From contig DXEO01000182.1 of NCBI GenBank assembly GCA_019114925.1, forward strand, positions 1-13,419: DNA of 13,419 bases. The letters run 5' to 3'. Origin of the DNA: Candidatus Corynebacterium faecipullorum. GTDB lineage: Bacteria; Actinomycetota; Actinomycetes; Mycobacteriales; Mycobacteriaceae. This document shows positions 6,499 through 13,419 of this stretch, piece by piece. A model generated the notes under the pieces. The model searched no databases, had not been told where the DNA came from, and worked only from the letters and a program-made list of their open reading frames with translations. The number at the start of each line of letters is the position of its first letter. Position 1 is the stretch's first letter. A program made the translations under genes and the position numbers.

Positions 6499-6589
6499 GG
6501 CAGGGAAGTACACAACCTTTCTGTAGAGGAGTTTTCGGATGAGAAGTCTGCGGGGAGTGCAGGAAGAGGCCCTTAACAGGAGAACGAGG

Positions 6590-8167
6590 CTACTCAGTAT
6601 TGCTAAAAGCTAGTAGCTCGGTCGGGATGAGAAGCCCATGGCGAATAAGATCCACGATGGCGGGAAGTGCTGCGCTGACCAACTCGGCTTCTTCAAACCC
6701 CTGCGCGGCGGCGTAGAGCTCGATGGTTTCACCGATACTCAAACCATGTGGGTTAAGACCGGCGACAATGGCTGCGAGATGCTCATCGACATCGTGCTGC
6801 CAGCGTGGCCCATCGGTGCGGCTGAGCCGCAGCGCCGCGCGCTCAAAGCCCATGCCCAGATCCTCATCGGGCAGTGCAACGTCTTCACGGGCCACCCCAG
6901 GGCGTAGCTGCACATGTTTAGTTTCCAATTCACCCGGCACCAGGTTGCGCAGCCATTCGATGCGCGCGAAGTATTCTTCCACTTCCGGGCCGAGCGGATC
7001 GATAACTGGCTGCGCCATGGTCTCCGCCAAGATATCCGAGGGCTCGTCCTCGCCGATGCGCTGGATGGCCACGAAACCAAACCCGATTCCGGTGACCTCA
7101 TTTTCACGGAAGTGCTCCAGCCACCGGCGTGAACGCTCTTGGCCTTCAGGGCTGCGAACATCCACGGATGCATCGCTCAACCAGGTAGAGACATATAACG
7201 CTGGGTCGGCCACATCGCGCTGAATGATCCATGCGGCGACGCCGGTATCCGGCAGCCAGGAGGCGACGCGCTGCTGCCACGATTCTTCGCCTTGATGCAC
7301 CCAGGCTGCGAGTACGTGCGCTGTGCCCCCAGGGTTGAGATGCTCGACTGCTTGGGACACCACCAGCTCGCTTGCTCCATCCAGGTTGAGGCCGGAGTCT
7401 CGATAGACATGCCCCACTTCGGGCAAGCCAACCACGAATGGAGGATTGGCCACGATGCGGTCGAAGCGCTCATTCTCAACGGGTTCGTACCAGGAGCCGT
7501 GGCGTAGCTCAACGCGGTCTTCCGCCTCAGCCGCGAGGACGGTGGCGCGGGCTAGCTCGAGAGCTCGCTCATGGACATCGGTGGCAACAATGCGCTGCGC
7601 AGAATCCAGCTGCCCGAGGACCTGGACGCCCGAACCTGTGCCCAAATCTAGTACGGATTCCACCGGTGTCGTTGGCGTTGAATGCAACAAGGACAGGCTG
7701 GCCGAGCCCACTCCCAACACATGCTCGGGGCCGGGTACGTGATCCACCAGAGAGGCATCAACATCGGAGAACACGACACGATTCTTGCCCACGATGATGT
7801 GCGGTCGAATGTCATAAGCCACGTAGGCGGTGCCGTGTTCGTCGCTGAGCACGACACCGCAGTCAATCAGCTGGGCGGCTAGGCGTGCGCCGAGGACGTC
7901 GGAAAGCAGCGTGGCTGGTACGTGTTCATGCAGTAAGAAGATACGGATGAGGTGGTCCAAGCGGGAATCGCCGTTTGCCCCCAGCGCAACTGCGGCAGGC
8001 TCCCCGCGATGTAGGGCTTCGGTGTATTCCGGTCCTAGGTGGCCTGCGATGCCATCCGCACTAAAACCTGCATCCGCAAAGACTCGGGAAAGTTCTACCG
8101 CAACGTCCGCGATGGGGTGTTCCGGGTTCATCGCTGGGCCAAAAGGAGAAGGCTGCTGAGTGCTCAC
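6590..8167 (-). CDS. Class I SAM-dependent methyltransferase (NPPF type)
   Basis: The 525-residue protein carries a Rossmann methyltransferase core in its middle. Motif I is VLDLGTGSG (172-180), the acidic ribose-contact residue is D197 in ATDVHERALELAR, and motif IV is NPPF (241-244). An NPPF/NPPY motif marks enzymes that methylate an amide or exocyclic amine nitrogen, such as PrmC/HemK and RsmC-like N6/N2 or glutamine methyltransferases; the true substrate is not readable here. A helical domain of about 165 residues precedes the core, and a C-terminal region of about 200 residues follows it, in the arrangement of an actinobacterial conserved family. It is far longer than PrmC, so that assignment is not made. 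The GTG at 8167 has AAGGA seven bases upstream. The DUF3099 gene ends 42 bases upstream and dtd begins 91 bases downstream on the same strand, suggesting a loose operon. No membrane segment is seen. Confidence 0.85.
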   Translation of the reverse strand: MSTQQPSPFGPAMNPEHPIADVAVELSRVFADAGFSADGIAGHLGPEYTEALHRGEPAAVALGANGDSRLDHLIRIFLLHEHVPATLLSDVLGARLAAQLIDCGVVLSDEHGTAYVAYDIRPHIIVGKNRVVFSDVDASLVDHVPGPEHVLGVGSASLSLLHSTPTTPVESVLDLGTGSGVQVLGQLDSAQRIVATDVHERALELARATVLAAEAEDRVELRHGSWYEPVENERFDRIVANPPFVVGLPEVGHVYRDSGLNLDGASELVVSQAVEHLNPGGTAHVLAAWVHQGEESWQQRVASWLPDTGVAAWIIQRDVADPALYVSTWLSDASVDVRSPEGQERSRRWLEHFRENEVTGIGFGFVAIQRIGEDEPSDILAETMAQPVIDPLGPEVEEYFARIEWLRNLVPGELETKHVQLRPGVAREDVALPDEDLGMGFERAALRLSRTDGPRWQHDVDEHLAAIVAGLNPHGLSIGETIELYAAAQGFEEAELVSAALPAIVDLIRHGLLIPTELLAFSNTE

Positions 8168-8209
8168 AAGAAAATCCTTAAATGCATCGGGGAGGGTAAC
8201 AGTGATGTT

Positions 8210-8692
8210 CTAATCTTCGTGGTCAATAGTGTCAGTTGCAGTACTGTTTGCGTCTGCTCCTGAGGAGGGATTGTGCCGCCCAGGCGCGCCGGGAAGCTCG
8301 CCATGGGTACCGCTGGTGAGTTCCTCACGCTGCGCTTGCGCCATTTGCCGGGCGATGGCTGGTTTATAAACAGCTTTTTCGCACTTGTCTTTCTTTTGAC
8401 CCCGGCCATTGCCAATGACCACGGCGATCCAGGGGAGGGGGAAGGTGACGGCGACGACGAGGGCAGCGGGAATCCACCACTGCCAAACATAAACCATGGA
8501 TCCGGCTATCAGGAGGGATGGAACGCGCAGAAACTGCAGTATTGAGTAGATGATCTCGCGGCGATGCCGGTCTTGACCCGGGGCGAGTTTTGCCGTGGTG
8601 ATGAGGTACGTTTCGCGCCCGAATCGGCGTCCGCGCCGTCGCCCCGATCGTGGGGTATGGCGGGTGTTATCGCGCGAGTTCGAAGGGGTCAT
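8210..8692 (-). CDS. DUF3099 family two-helix membrane protein
   Basis: The 160-residue product begins with a strongly basic segment (RSGRRRGRRFGRE, 15-27), then YLITTAKLAP, the recognisable start of the DUF3099 domain. Two hydrophobic helices follow, at about 50-70 (ILQFLRVPSLLIAGSMVYVW) and 73-94 (WIPAALVVAVTFPLPWIAVV), and then a hydrophilic, low-complexity tail (about 96-160). The basic N-terminus suggests both ends face the cytoplasm. The function is unknown. The ATG at 8692 was chosen because the family similarity starts soon after; upstream codons in the frame run through the antisense of the DUF3039 gene and are spurious. No proper Shine-Dalgarno is seen; TACGCT sits seven bases before the ATG, so a leaderless mRNA is possible. 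It is divergent from the DUF3039 gene (60-base gap) and upstream of the methyltransferase gene. Confidence 0.75.
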   Translation of the reverse strand: MTPSNSRDNTRHTPRSGRRRGRRFGRETYLITTAKLAPGQDRHRREIIYSILQFLRVPSLLIAGSMVYVWQWWIPAALVVAVTFPLPWIAVVIGNGRGQKKDKCEKAVYKPAIARQMAQAQREELTSGTHGELPGAPGRHNPSSGADANSTATDTIDHED

Positions 8693-8752
8693 GCCTATCA
8701 GCGTAGCTGGAGGACTCGCCAACTTCGATACTGATGCGGCATGATAGTGGGC

Positions 8753-8992
8753 GTGAGTACGACGACTAAGACTATTGAGCGCCCTGATGTCCGCGAGGAT
8801 ACGTCGACCAACGACGACACCCCGAAGTTCTTCCACTACGTGAAGAAGAACCAGATCCTCGACTCCGCGGTCAACGGCAAGTACGTCGTTGCCCTGTGCG
8901 GAGAGACCTTCCCGGTAACCAAGCAAGCCAAGCCTGGTTCGCCCGTGTGTCCTGACTGCGAGCGCGTCTATAAGAGCTTGCGCCGCCGTTAA
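8753..8992 (+). CDS. DUF3039 family small protein (possible zinc-binding)
   Basis: This 79-residue protein matches the actinobacterial DUF3039 family, which has no assigned function. The conserved core is FFHYVKKNQI (26-35), ALCGETFPV (47-55) and SPVCPDCERVY (63-73). H28, C49, C66 and C69 could bind one metal ion; the CPDC pair looks like half a zinc ribbon. No membrane segment is seen. The GTG at 8753 is preferred over the ATG at 8741 because the family-like sequence begins STTTKTIERPD. Neither start has a Shine-Dalgarno sequence, and CATGAT lies seven bases before the GTG, consistent with a leaderless transcript. A perfect 14-bp hairpin begins at the base after the stop codon, and an SF2 helicase gene follows about 100 bases later on the same strand. 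The DUF3099 gene is divergent. The family call is good; the start is moderate. Confidence 0.82.
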   Translation: MSTTTKTIERPDVREDTSTNDDTPKFFHYVKKNQILDSAVNGKYVVALCGETFPVTKQAKPGSPVCPDCERVYKSLRRR

Positions 8993-9029
8993 GCTGTGCA
9001 TCGACGTTCATCCTGCGTCGATGCACAGC
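8993..9029 (+). terminator. 14-bp perfect hairpin after the DUF3039 gene
   Basis: GCTGTGCATCGACG (8993-9006) and CGTCGATGCACAGC (9016-9029) pair completely around a nine-base loop. The stem starts immediately after the TAA at 8990-8992. ATTAAGGATAG follows, with no T-tract, so it is a non-canonical intrinsic terminator or a 3'-end stabiliser. Confidence 0.65.
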
Positions 9030-9094
9030 ATTAAGGATAGAGAGCTTCACAGAAGCGGGATGTTGGGATAACTAGAGGGGGATAGTCGCTGACC

Positions 9095-10885
9095 GTGTCT
9101 ACACAGACTCCAGCACAGAGATTTGCCAATAATGGTTCGCTGCGCGTATGGCAACGCGCGGCTTTGGATAAGTTCCTAGCCACCAAGCCGAAGGATTTCA
9201 TGGCGGTAGCAACGCCAGGCGCAGGTAAGACTACCTTTGCCCTGCGTGTGGCCACAGAGCTCATGGCGGACCGCACCGTAGAGCGCGTCATCGTGGTGGT
9301 GCCCACCGAGCACCTCAAAGTGCAGTGGTCGGAATCCGCCTCCCGCGTAGGCTTAGCACTCGACCCTAAATTCACAAACTCCTCGGGAGTCAACCCCGCG
9401 ATGGACGGTGTCGTGGTGACCTATGCGCAGGTGGGCATGCACCCGTACAAGCACCGCGCGGTGGCCTCAGCGCGGCGCACCCTGGTGATCCTCGATGAGA
9501 TCCACCATGCCGGTGATGCCAAGAGCTGGGGCGATGGCGTGCGGGAAGCCTATGATGATGCGGAGCACCGCCTCGCGCTGACCGGTACTCCCTTCCGCTC
9601 CGATGACTCGCAAATTCCTTTCGTGCGCTACGAGGAGGATGGGGAAGGTCACCTCGTATCCCGCTCTGATCACACCTATGGCTATGGCGATGCGCTTGCC
9701 GACGGTGTCGTGCGCCCCGTCGTCTTCCTCAGCTACTCCGGCGAATCCCGCTGGCGCGACAGTGCCGGTGAGGAACACTCCGCTCGCCTCGGTGACATCC
9801 TCAATCCGGAGCAGACCGCCCGCGCCTGGCGCACGGCCCTCGACCCGAAAGGCGAGTGGATCCCCACCGTCCTGCAGGCGGCGCACACACGGCTGATGCA
9901 GATGCGCCGCAACATGCCGGACGCCGTCGGCCTTGTGCTCGCTACCGACACGACAACGGCGCGCGCCTACGCCAAGATCCTCAAGCAGATTTCCAATACC
10001 CCAGTCTCTGTCATCCTCTCCGATGACCCAGGCTCCTCGGCGCGTATTGCGGAGTTCTCTGAATCCACCGACGAGTGGATGGTGGCTGTGCGCATGGTGT
10101 CGGAGGGCGTAGACGTTCCCCGCCTCGCCGTGGGCGTGTATGCCACCTCTGCTTCGACACCGCTCTTCTTCGCGCAGGCCATTGGGCGCTTTGTGCGCTC
10201 CCGCATGCCCGGCGAGACAGCCTCAGTCTTTCTTCCTTCCGTGCCGGTGCTCTTGGGACTTGCAGAGAACATGGAGAAGCAGCGCGACCACGTCCTGGGA
10301 GGGGAGAAAAACCCCGACAAGGAAGGCTGGGACGATGAGCTGCTCGAGGACGCCAATAAGAAGAAGTCCGAGCCGGACATGCTCGAGCCGTCCTATGAAT
10401 CTTTAGGTGCGGAAGCAGAATTCTCAGGACTGCTCTACAACGGCTCGCAGTTCACCACGGGCAATATCACCGATGAAGAAGAGGATTTCCTCGGTATCCC
10501 CGGGCTTCTCGACGCCGACCAGGTCAAGGACCTTCTGCGCAAGAAGCAGTCCGATGAGCTGGACCGCCGCGAGGCAGAAGAGAAGGCGCGCCGGGCTGCA
10601 GAGGCGGCGGAGGAACAACGCCGCAAGCTCTACGGCACCCCACATGCGCCCAAGCGTGGGGCGGAGGCGTCGACAAGCAGCGCCGGTTCCCAGTCAGGTA
10701 TGGTGGAAGAGATTTCCGCGTTGCGCAAGGAGCTCAACACAGTAGTGTCTATCACCGCCCAACGCACCGGACGCCCACACGGCGCCATCCACACCGAAGC
10801 CCGCAAGGCCTGCGGGGGCCCGCCTACCGCATTGTGCAATGCTGAGCAGCTCCAGGAGCGCATCGATTACCTGCGCAAGTGGTAA
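9095..10885 (+). CDS. DEAD/DEAH-box SF2 helicase
   Basis: The 596-residue protein has both RecA domains of an SF2 ATPase. LRVWQRAALDKFL (16-28) resembles the Q-motif region. Walker A is ATPGAGKT (39-46), motif Ia VVVPTEHLKVQW (67-78), motif II DEIHH (134-138) and motif III LTGTPF (162-167). VRMVSEGVDVPRL (332-344) forms motif V and QAIGRFVRSR (361-370) motif VI. The pattern is closest to the RadD/SSL2-like (COG1061) helicases. A charged coiled-coil stretch (about 480-512) and a small C-terminal module with HGAIHTEARKACGGPP (562-577) follow; that module is reminiscent of tails on other actinobacterial and phage proteins. ATP-driven unwinding or remodelling of nucleic acid is expected, with substrate unknown. 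The GTG at 9095 is the first start after an in-frame TAG at 9083; a purine-rich GAGGGGG lies about 13 bases upstream. It follows the DUF3039 gene and its hairpin, and precedes dhaK by 107 bases. Confidence 0.92.
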   Translation: MSTQTPAQRFANNGSLRVWQRAALDKFLATKPKDFMAVATPGAGKTTFALRVATELMADRTVERVIVVVPTEHLKVQWSESASRVGLALDPKFTNSSGVNPAMDGVVVTYAQVGMHPYKHRAVASARRTLVILDEIHHAGDAKSWGDGVREAYDDAEHRLALTGTPFRSDDSQIPFVRYEEDGEGHLVSRSDHTYGYGDALADGVVRPVVFLSYSGESRWRDSAGEEHSARLGDILNPEQTARAWRTALDPKGEWIPTVLQAAHTRLMQMRRNMPDAVGLVLATDTTTARAYAKILKQISNTPVSVILSDDPGSSARIAEFSESTDEWMVAVRMVSEGVDVPRLAVGVYATSASTPLFFAQAIGRFVRSRMPGETASVFLPSVPVLLGLAENMEKQRDHVLGGEKNPDKEGWDDELLEDANKKKSEPDMLEPSYESLGAEAEFSGLLYNGSQFTTGNITDEEEDFLGIPGLLDADQVKDLLRKKQSDELDRREAEEKARRAAEAAEEQRRKLYGTPHAPKRGAEASTSSAGSQSGMVEEISALRKELNTVVSITAQRTGRPHGAIHTEARKACGGPPTALCNAEQLQERIDYLRKW

Positions 10886-10900
10886 CGTGCGCGGTCGCAG

Positions 10901-10906
10901 TAGAAT
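10901..10906 (+). promoter_or_regulatory. Candidate -10 element for the dha operon
   Basis: TAGAAT matches the corynebacterial -10 consensus TANANT, 15 bases after the helicase stop and about 85 bases before dhaK. No clear -35 is present, which is common for sigma-A promoters in the genus. The leader that follows holds no operator I recognise. Confidence 0.4.
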
Positions 10907-10979
10907 TCGGCGCAGTATCCGGTAGCGCGGGTAGGCTCGGCAGCAATCCGTGAAGAGTGCTCTAGGCCAATGAAAACCT

Positions 10980-10985
10980 AAGGAG
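10980..10985 (+). promoter_or_regulatory. dhaK ribosome binding site
   Basis: AAGGAG lies seven bases before the ATG at 10993 and four before the adjoining ATG at 10990. The spacing, and the family N-terminus MKKLIN, favour 10993. Confidence 0.7.
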
Positions 10986-10992
10986 AAGGATG

Positions 10993-11994
10993 ATGAAAAA
11001 GCTCATCAACTCACCGGACAACGTAGTAGCCGAATCAGTAGAGGGCTTTGCTTTAGCCCACGGTGACATCGTCACTCGCTCCACCGATCCTCTCTTCGTT
11101 GCCCGCAAGCAGAAAAAGGAAAACGGCAAGGTGGCCATTGTTTCCGGCGGTGGTTCTGGCCACGAGCCTCTGCATGCAGGTTTCGTTGGGCATGGCGTAT
11201 TGGATGCGGCCGTGCCCGGCGCTATGTTCACCTCGCCGACTCCAGACGCTATCCAAGCCGCCACGGAGGCAGCTAATGCCGGGGCGGGGGTGCTCTACAT
11301 CGTCAAGAACTACACCGGCGACGTCCTCAACTTCGATACCGCGGCGGAGCTAGCGGAATTTGATGACATTAAGGTAAGCCAGGTCATCGTCGACGACGAT
11401 GTTGCCGTGGAGGATTCCACTTTTACAGCTGGTCGCCGCGGCGTTGCCGGAACCCTATTGGTGGAGAAGCTGGCAGGTGCCGCAGCCGAGCGCGGCGATG
11501 ATCTTGCCGCGGTGACGGCAGTGGCGAAGAAGGTGGTGGAGAATACCGCGACGATGGGCGCAGCTCTGAGCGCCTGTACGGTGCCGCACGTGGGCAAGCC
11601 TTCTTTTGACCTTGGGGAAGAGGAAGTCGAACTTGGAGTGGGCATCCATGGCGAGCCGGGCCGCAAGGAGATTCGGCTGGTTTCTGCCGATGACGTAACT
11701 GATCACTTACTTGATCCGGTAATGGCAGACCTTAAGCTGAGCGAAGGGGAGCGCACCATCGTCGTCGTTAACGGTATGGGAGCCACTCCGGCTTCCGAGC
11801 TGTACGTGGTCTATCGTCGTGTATCCCAGCGCCTGAAGGAGGCGGGCGTGAGCATCGAGCGTTCGCTCGTGGGCAACTTCGTCACCAGCCTGGATATGGC
11901 GGGTTGCTCTGTCACCGTCATGCGCGCAGACGACGAAGACCTTGAGCTTTTCGATGCCCCCTGCCATACCGCCGCACTACGCCAAGGAATGTAG
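10993..11994 (+). CDS. dhaK: PTS-dependent dihydroxyacetone kinase, substrate-binding subunit DhaK
   Basis: DhaK binds dihydroxyacetone covalently and receives phosphate from ATP held by DhaL, giving dihydroxyacetone phosphate for glycolysis. The 333-residue product has the family start MKKLIN, GGGSGHEP containing H57, TSPTP (80-84), KNYTGD with D110, DDDVAV, AGRRGVAGT, and the substrate-linking H219 in GIHGEPG. These correspond to H56, D109 and H218 of E. coli DhaK. It lacks the insertion of about 25 residues found in E. coli between the HGEPG region and the GATP segment, so it resembles the shorter Gram-positive form. A lone ATP-dependent kinase would carry a fused DhaL-like domain; none is present here. 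dhaL starts two bases after the stop codon. The alternative start is the ATG at 10990. A TAGAAT -10 candidate lies upstream, and no dhaR regulator is adjacent in the window. Confidence 0.96.
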   Translation: MKKLINSPDNVVAESVEGFALAHGDIVTRSTDPLFVARKQKKENGKVAIVSGGGSGHEPLHAGFVGHGVLDAAVPGAMFTSPTPDAIQAATEAANAGAGVLYIVKNYTGDVLNFDTAAELAEFDDIKVSQVIVDDDVAVEDSTFTAGRRGVAGTLLVEKLAGAAAERGDDLAAVTAVAKKVVENTATMGAALSACTVPHVGKPSFDLGEEEVELGVGIHGEPGRKEIRLVSADDVTDHLLDPVMADLKLSEGERTIVVVNGMGATPASELYVVYRRVSQRLKEAGVSIERSLVGNFVTSLDMAGCSVTVMRADDEDLELFDAPCHTAALRQGM

Positions 11995-11996
11995 CT

Positions 11997-12662
11997 ATGA
12001 CGAATCATGTAACTCTTTCAACCACGTGGGCACTGGCGTGGATGAAAAACTGTGCTGCAGCTGCGCATGAACACCGCGAGGAACTCATCGAGCTCGACCG
12101 CGCCATCGGGGACAGCGACCATGGCGAAAACGTCGACCGCGGTTTTCGTGCCGTAGTGGAGAAAATAGACACGGATATTTCCCCGGAGGCTTCTCACGTT
12201 GCTGATGTGTTGAAGCTGACGGCGAAGACGCTCATGTCCACCGTTGGCGGTTCCTCCGGTCCATTGCTGGGAACTGCTTTCCTACGCGCGGCTAAGGCCG
12301 CTGGAACTGGTGAGATTGATGCGCCTACGACGGCCGCTCTCATTAAAGCCGCACTTGAGGGAATCACCGCCCGGGGTAAGGCCACAGAAGGTGAGAAGAC
12401 GATGGTCGATGCCTGGGCCCCGGCCGCACGGTCCGCTCGCGATGCAGCGGATGCCGCGCAGAGCCCCGCAGAGGTGCTGCGCGCGGCTGCCACCGCCGCA
12501 GCAGCAGGCGCGGAGGCGACTATCCCGATGGTGGCTACGAAGGGCCGTGCTTCCTATCTAGGGGAGCGTTCTGCTGGACACAAGGATCCGGGCGCTGCAT
12601 CCTCGGCTCTTTTTATCGCTGCGGCTGCCGACGCCGCTGAAGCCCTCAAGGAGGAAGCATAG
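11997..12662 (+). CDS. dhaL: Dihydroxyacetone kinase ADP-binding subunit DhaL
   Basis: DhaL keeps ADP permanently bound; phospho-DhaM converts it to ATP, which is then used on the DhaK substrate. The 221-residue protein shows the magnesium-binding aspartates D34, D39 and D41 in LDRAIGDSDHGENVDRG, the nucleotide-phosphate loop GGSSGPLLGTAF (84-95), GEKTMVDAW (132-140) and the C-terminal GRASYLGERSAGHKDPGA (183-200). The middle is unusually alanine-rich (about 142-175), consistent with the helical barrel. The ATG at 11997 is two bases after the dhaK stop, with AAGGA eight bases upstream inside dhaK. dhaM begins three bases after its stop, so the three genes form a tight operon and are probably translationally coupled. 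Confidence 0.96.
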   Translation: MTNHVTLSTTWALAWMKNCAAAAHEHREELIELDRAIGDSDHGENVDRGFRAVVEKIDTDISPEASHVADVLKLTAKTLMSTVGGSSGPLLGTAFLRAAKAAGTGEIDAPTTAALIKAALEGITARGKATEGEKTMVDAWAPAARSARDAADAAQSPAEVLRAAATAAAAGAEATIPMVATKGRASYLGERSAGHKDPGAASSALFIAAAADAAEALKEEA

Positions 12663-12665
12663 AAT

Positions 12666-13364
12666 ATGGCACAACCCCGTGTTGCACTCGTTCTCGTAAC
12701 ACATTCAGCAAAGATCGCTGAAGGTTTGACTGAGCTTGCTGCTCAAATGGCTCCCAATGTGACAATTCTTCCTGCTGGTGGTTTGGAAGAGGGCGGTATT
12801 GGAACATCCTTTGACCTCGTCGAAGGTGCCATTAGCCATGCGCGAGGTCAGGGTTTTAGCGTTGTCGTCCTCACAGACTTGGGCTCGGCAACGATGACCG
12901 TCGAGGCCGTTCTCGAATTCCTTGATGAAGAGACGGTGAAGTTTGTCGATGCCCCCTTGGTCGAAGCCACTATTGCAGCAGCCACTGCCGCCCAACAAGG
13001 CGATGGCCTTGCCGCCGTGGTTAAAGCCGCGAAACGCGCCATCGAGGTCTTCGTTCCGGAGCAGTCCTCAGCCGACGAGGATGACCTAACAACAAACGCT
13101 GGTGAGTACTCGGTGACAGTGACGGTGGCCGATGAGGCCGGTTTGCATGCCCGTCCGGCTTCACGGATTGCAGAGTTGGCTGCGGAAGCGGCAGGGGATG
13201 TTACTCTCTCCTGTGACGGAGAATCAGCGGAGGCAGATTCTGCAATAATGGTGATGTCTCTCGGGGTATCCCAGGGGGCTTCGGTGACCATCAGTGGTGA
13301 TATTTCCGATAAAGACGTCATCGATCGGATCGCCACAGCCATCGAGCTGGGGATCGAGGGCTAG
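12666..13364 (+). CDS. dhaM: Dihydroxyacetone kinase phosphotransfer subunit DhaM (EIIA-HPr)
   Basis: DhaM carries phosphate from the PEP-dependent phosphotransferase system to the ADP on DhaL. Residues 1-125 are a mannose-type EIIA domain with the phospho-accepting H13 in LVTHSAKIAEGL (the E. coli equivalent is H9), followed by GGLEEGGIGTSF and VVLTDLGSATMTVE. A short acidic linker (about 131-146, SSADEDD) leads to an HPr domain (147-232) with H161 in AGLHARPAS and the MVMSLGVSQGASVTI segment. E. coli DhaM has a third, enzyme I-like domain, absent here; the Lactococcus form is EIIA alone. So this one probably needs a separate enzyme I. The ATG at 12666 follows dhaL by three bases, with AAGGAGG about 11 bases upstream. 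The 55 bases after its stop show no clear terminator or gene. Confidence 0.95.
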   Translation: MAQPRVALVLVTHSAKIAEGLTELAAQMAPNVTILPAGGLEEGGIGTSFDLVEGAISHARGQGFSVVVLTDLGSATMTVEAVLEFLDEETVKFVDAPLVEATIAAATAAQQGDGLAAVVKAAKRAIEVFVPEQSSADEDDLTTNAGEYSVTVTVADEAGLHARPASRIAELAAEAAGDVTLSCDGESAEADSAIMVMSLGVSQGASVTISGDISDKDVIDRIATAIELGIEG

Positions 13365-13419
13365 AAAGCCCATGGGTCTGTCGGTTGTATAGGGCAAAGA
13401 AAAGCGGCGGGGAGGGCTA

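Noticed and set aside
13365..13419. Possible terminator or convergent gene end after dhaM
   Set aside because: Only a short AGCCCATGGGTCT near-palindrome and no readable frame with family similarity in 55 bases; not supportable.

Overview
The window reads as chromosomal DNA of a Corynebacterium species with moderately high GC, clearly above that of AT-rich genera. The main evidence is a DtxR that matches the diphtheria repressor almost residue for residue in its DNA-binding and metal-binding halves. A SigB, the dtxR-galE pair and several actinobacteria-restricted families (DUF3516 helicase, DUF4192, DUF3099, DUF3039) support this. The order resembles the conserved sigB-dtxR-galE neighbourhood of the genus. 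I see no insertion sequence, prophage, tRNA, rRNA or CRISPR array.

Layout. (1) 1-1468, minus: the N-terminus of a large SF2 helicase runs off the left edge, preceded by a PAC2-family protein. (2) 1469-1821: a 353-base gene-free divergent region holding two perfect, oppositely oriented DnaA-box sequences. (3) 1822-2970, plus: a DUF4192 protein whose 3' end overlaps galE tail to tail. (4) 2927-5880, minus: galE, dtxR and sigB. dtxR and galE are four bases apart and look like an operon. sigB has a convincing sigma-H-type promoter, with a perfect inverted repeat across its -35 element. A 289-base spacer between sigB and dtxR holds a palindrome in the probable dtxR promoter and a G-rich tract. (5) 6022-8692, minus: dtd, a class I methyltransferase and a DUF3099 membrane protein. 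(6) 8753-10885, plus: a small DUF3039 protein closed by a strong 14-bp hairpin, then an SF2 helicase. (7) 10993-13364, plus: dhaK-dhaL-dhaM, the three parts of a PEP-dependent dihydroxyacetone kinase.

Function. The left and middle parts are core regulation and information processing: iron-dependent repression (DtxR), the non-essential primary-like sigma factor SigB under apparent stress control, chiral proofreading of aminoacyl-tRNA (Dtd), UDP-galactose supply for the cell wall (GalE) and two helicases. The right part is one metabolic operon: DhaM takes phosphate from the PTS, passes it to ADP held on DhaL, and DhaK moves it to dihydroxyacetone. No dhaR, glycerol dehydrogenase or PTS enzyme I gene is in the window.

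No obvious new multi-gene system is present. The best leads are regulatory (the DnaA-box pair, the inverted repeat at the sigB promoter, the palindrome at dtxR) and the unexplained DUF3099/DUF3039/helicase neighbourhood.
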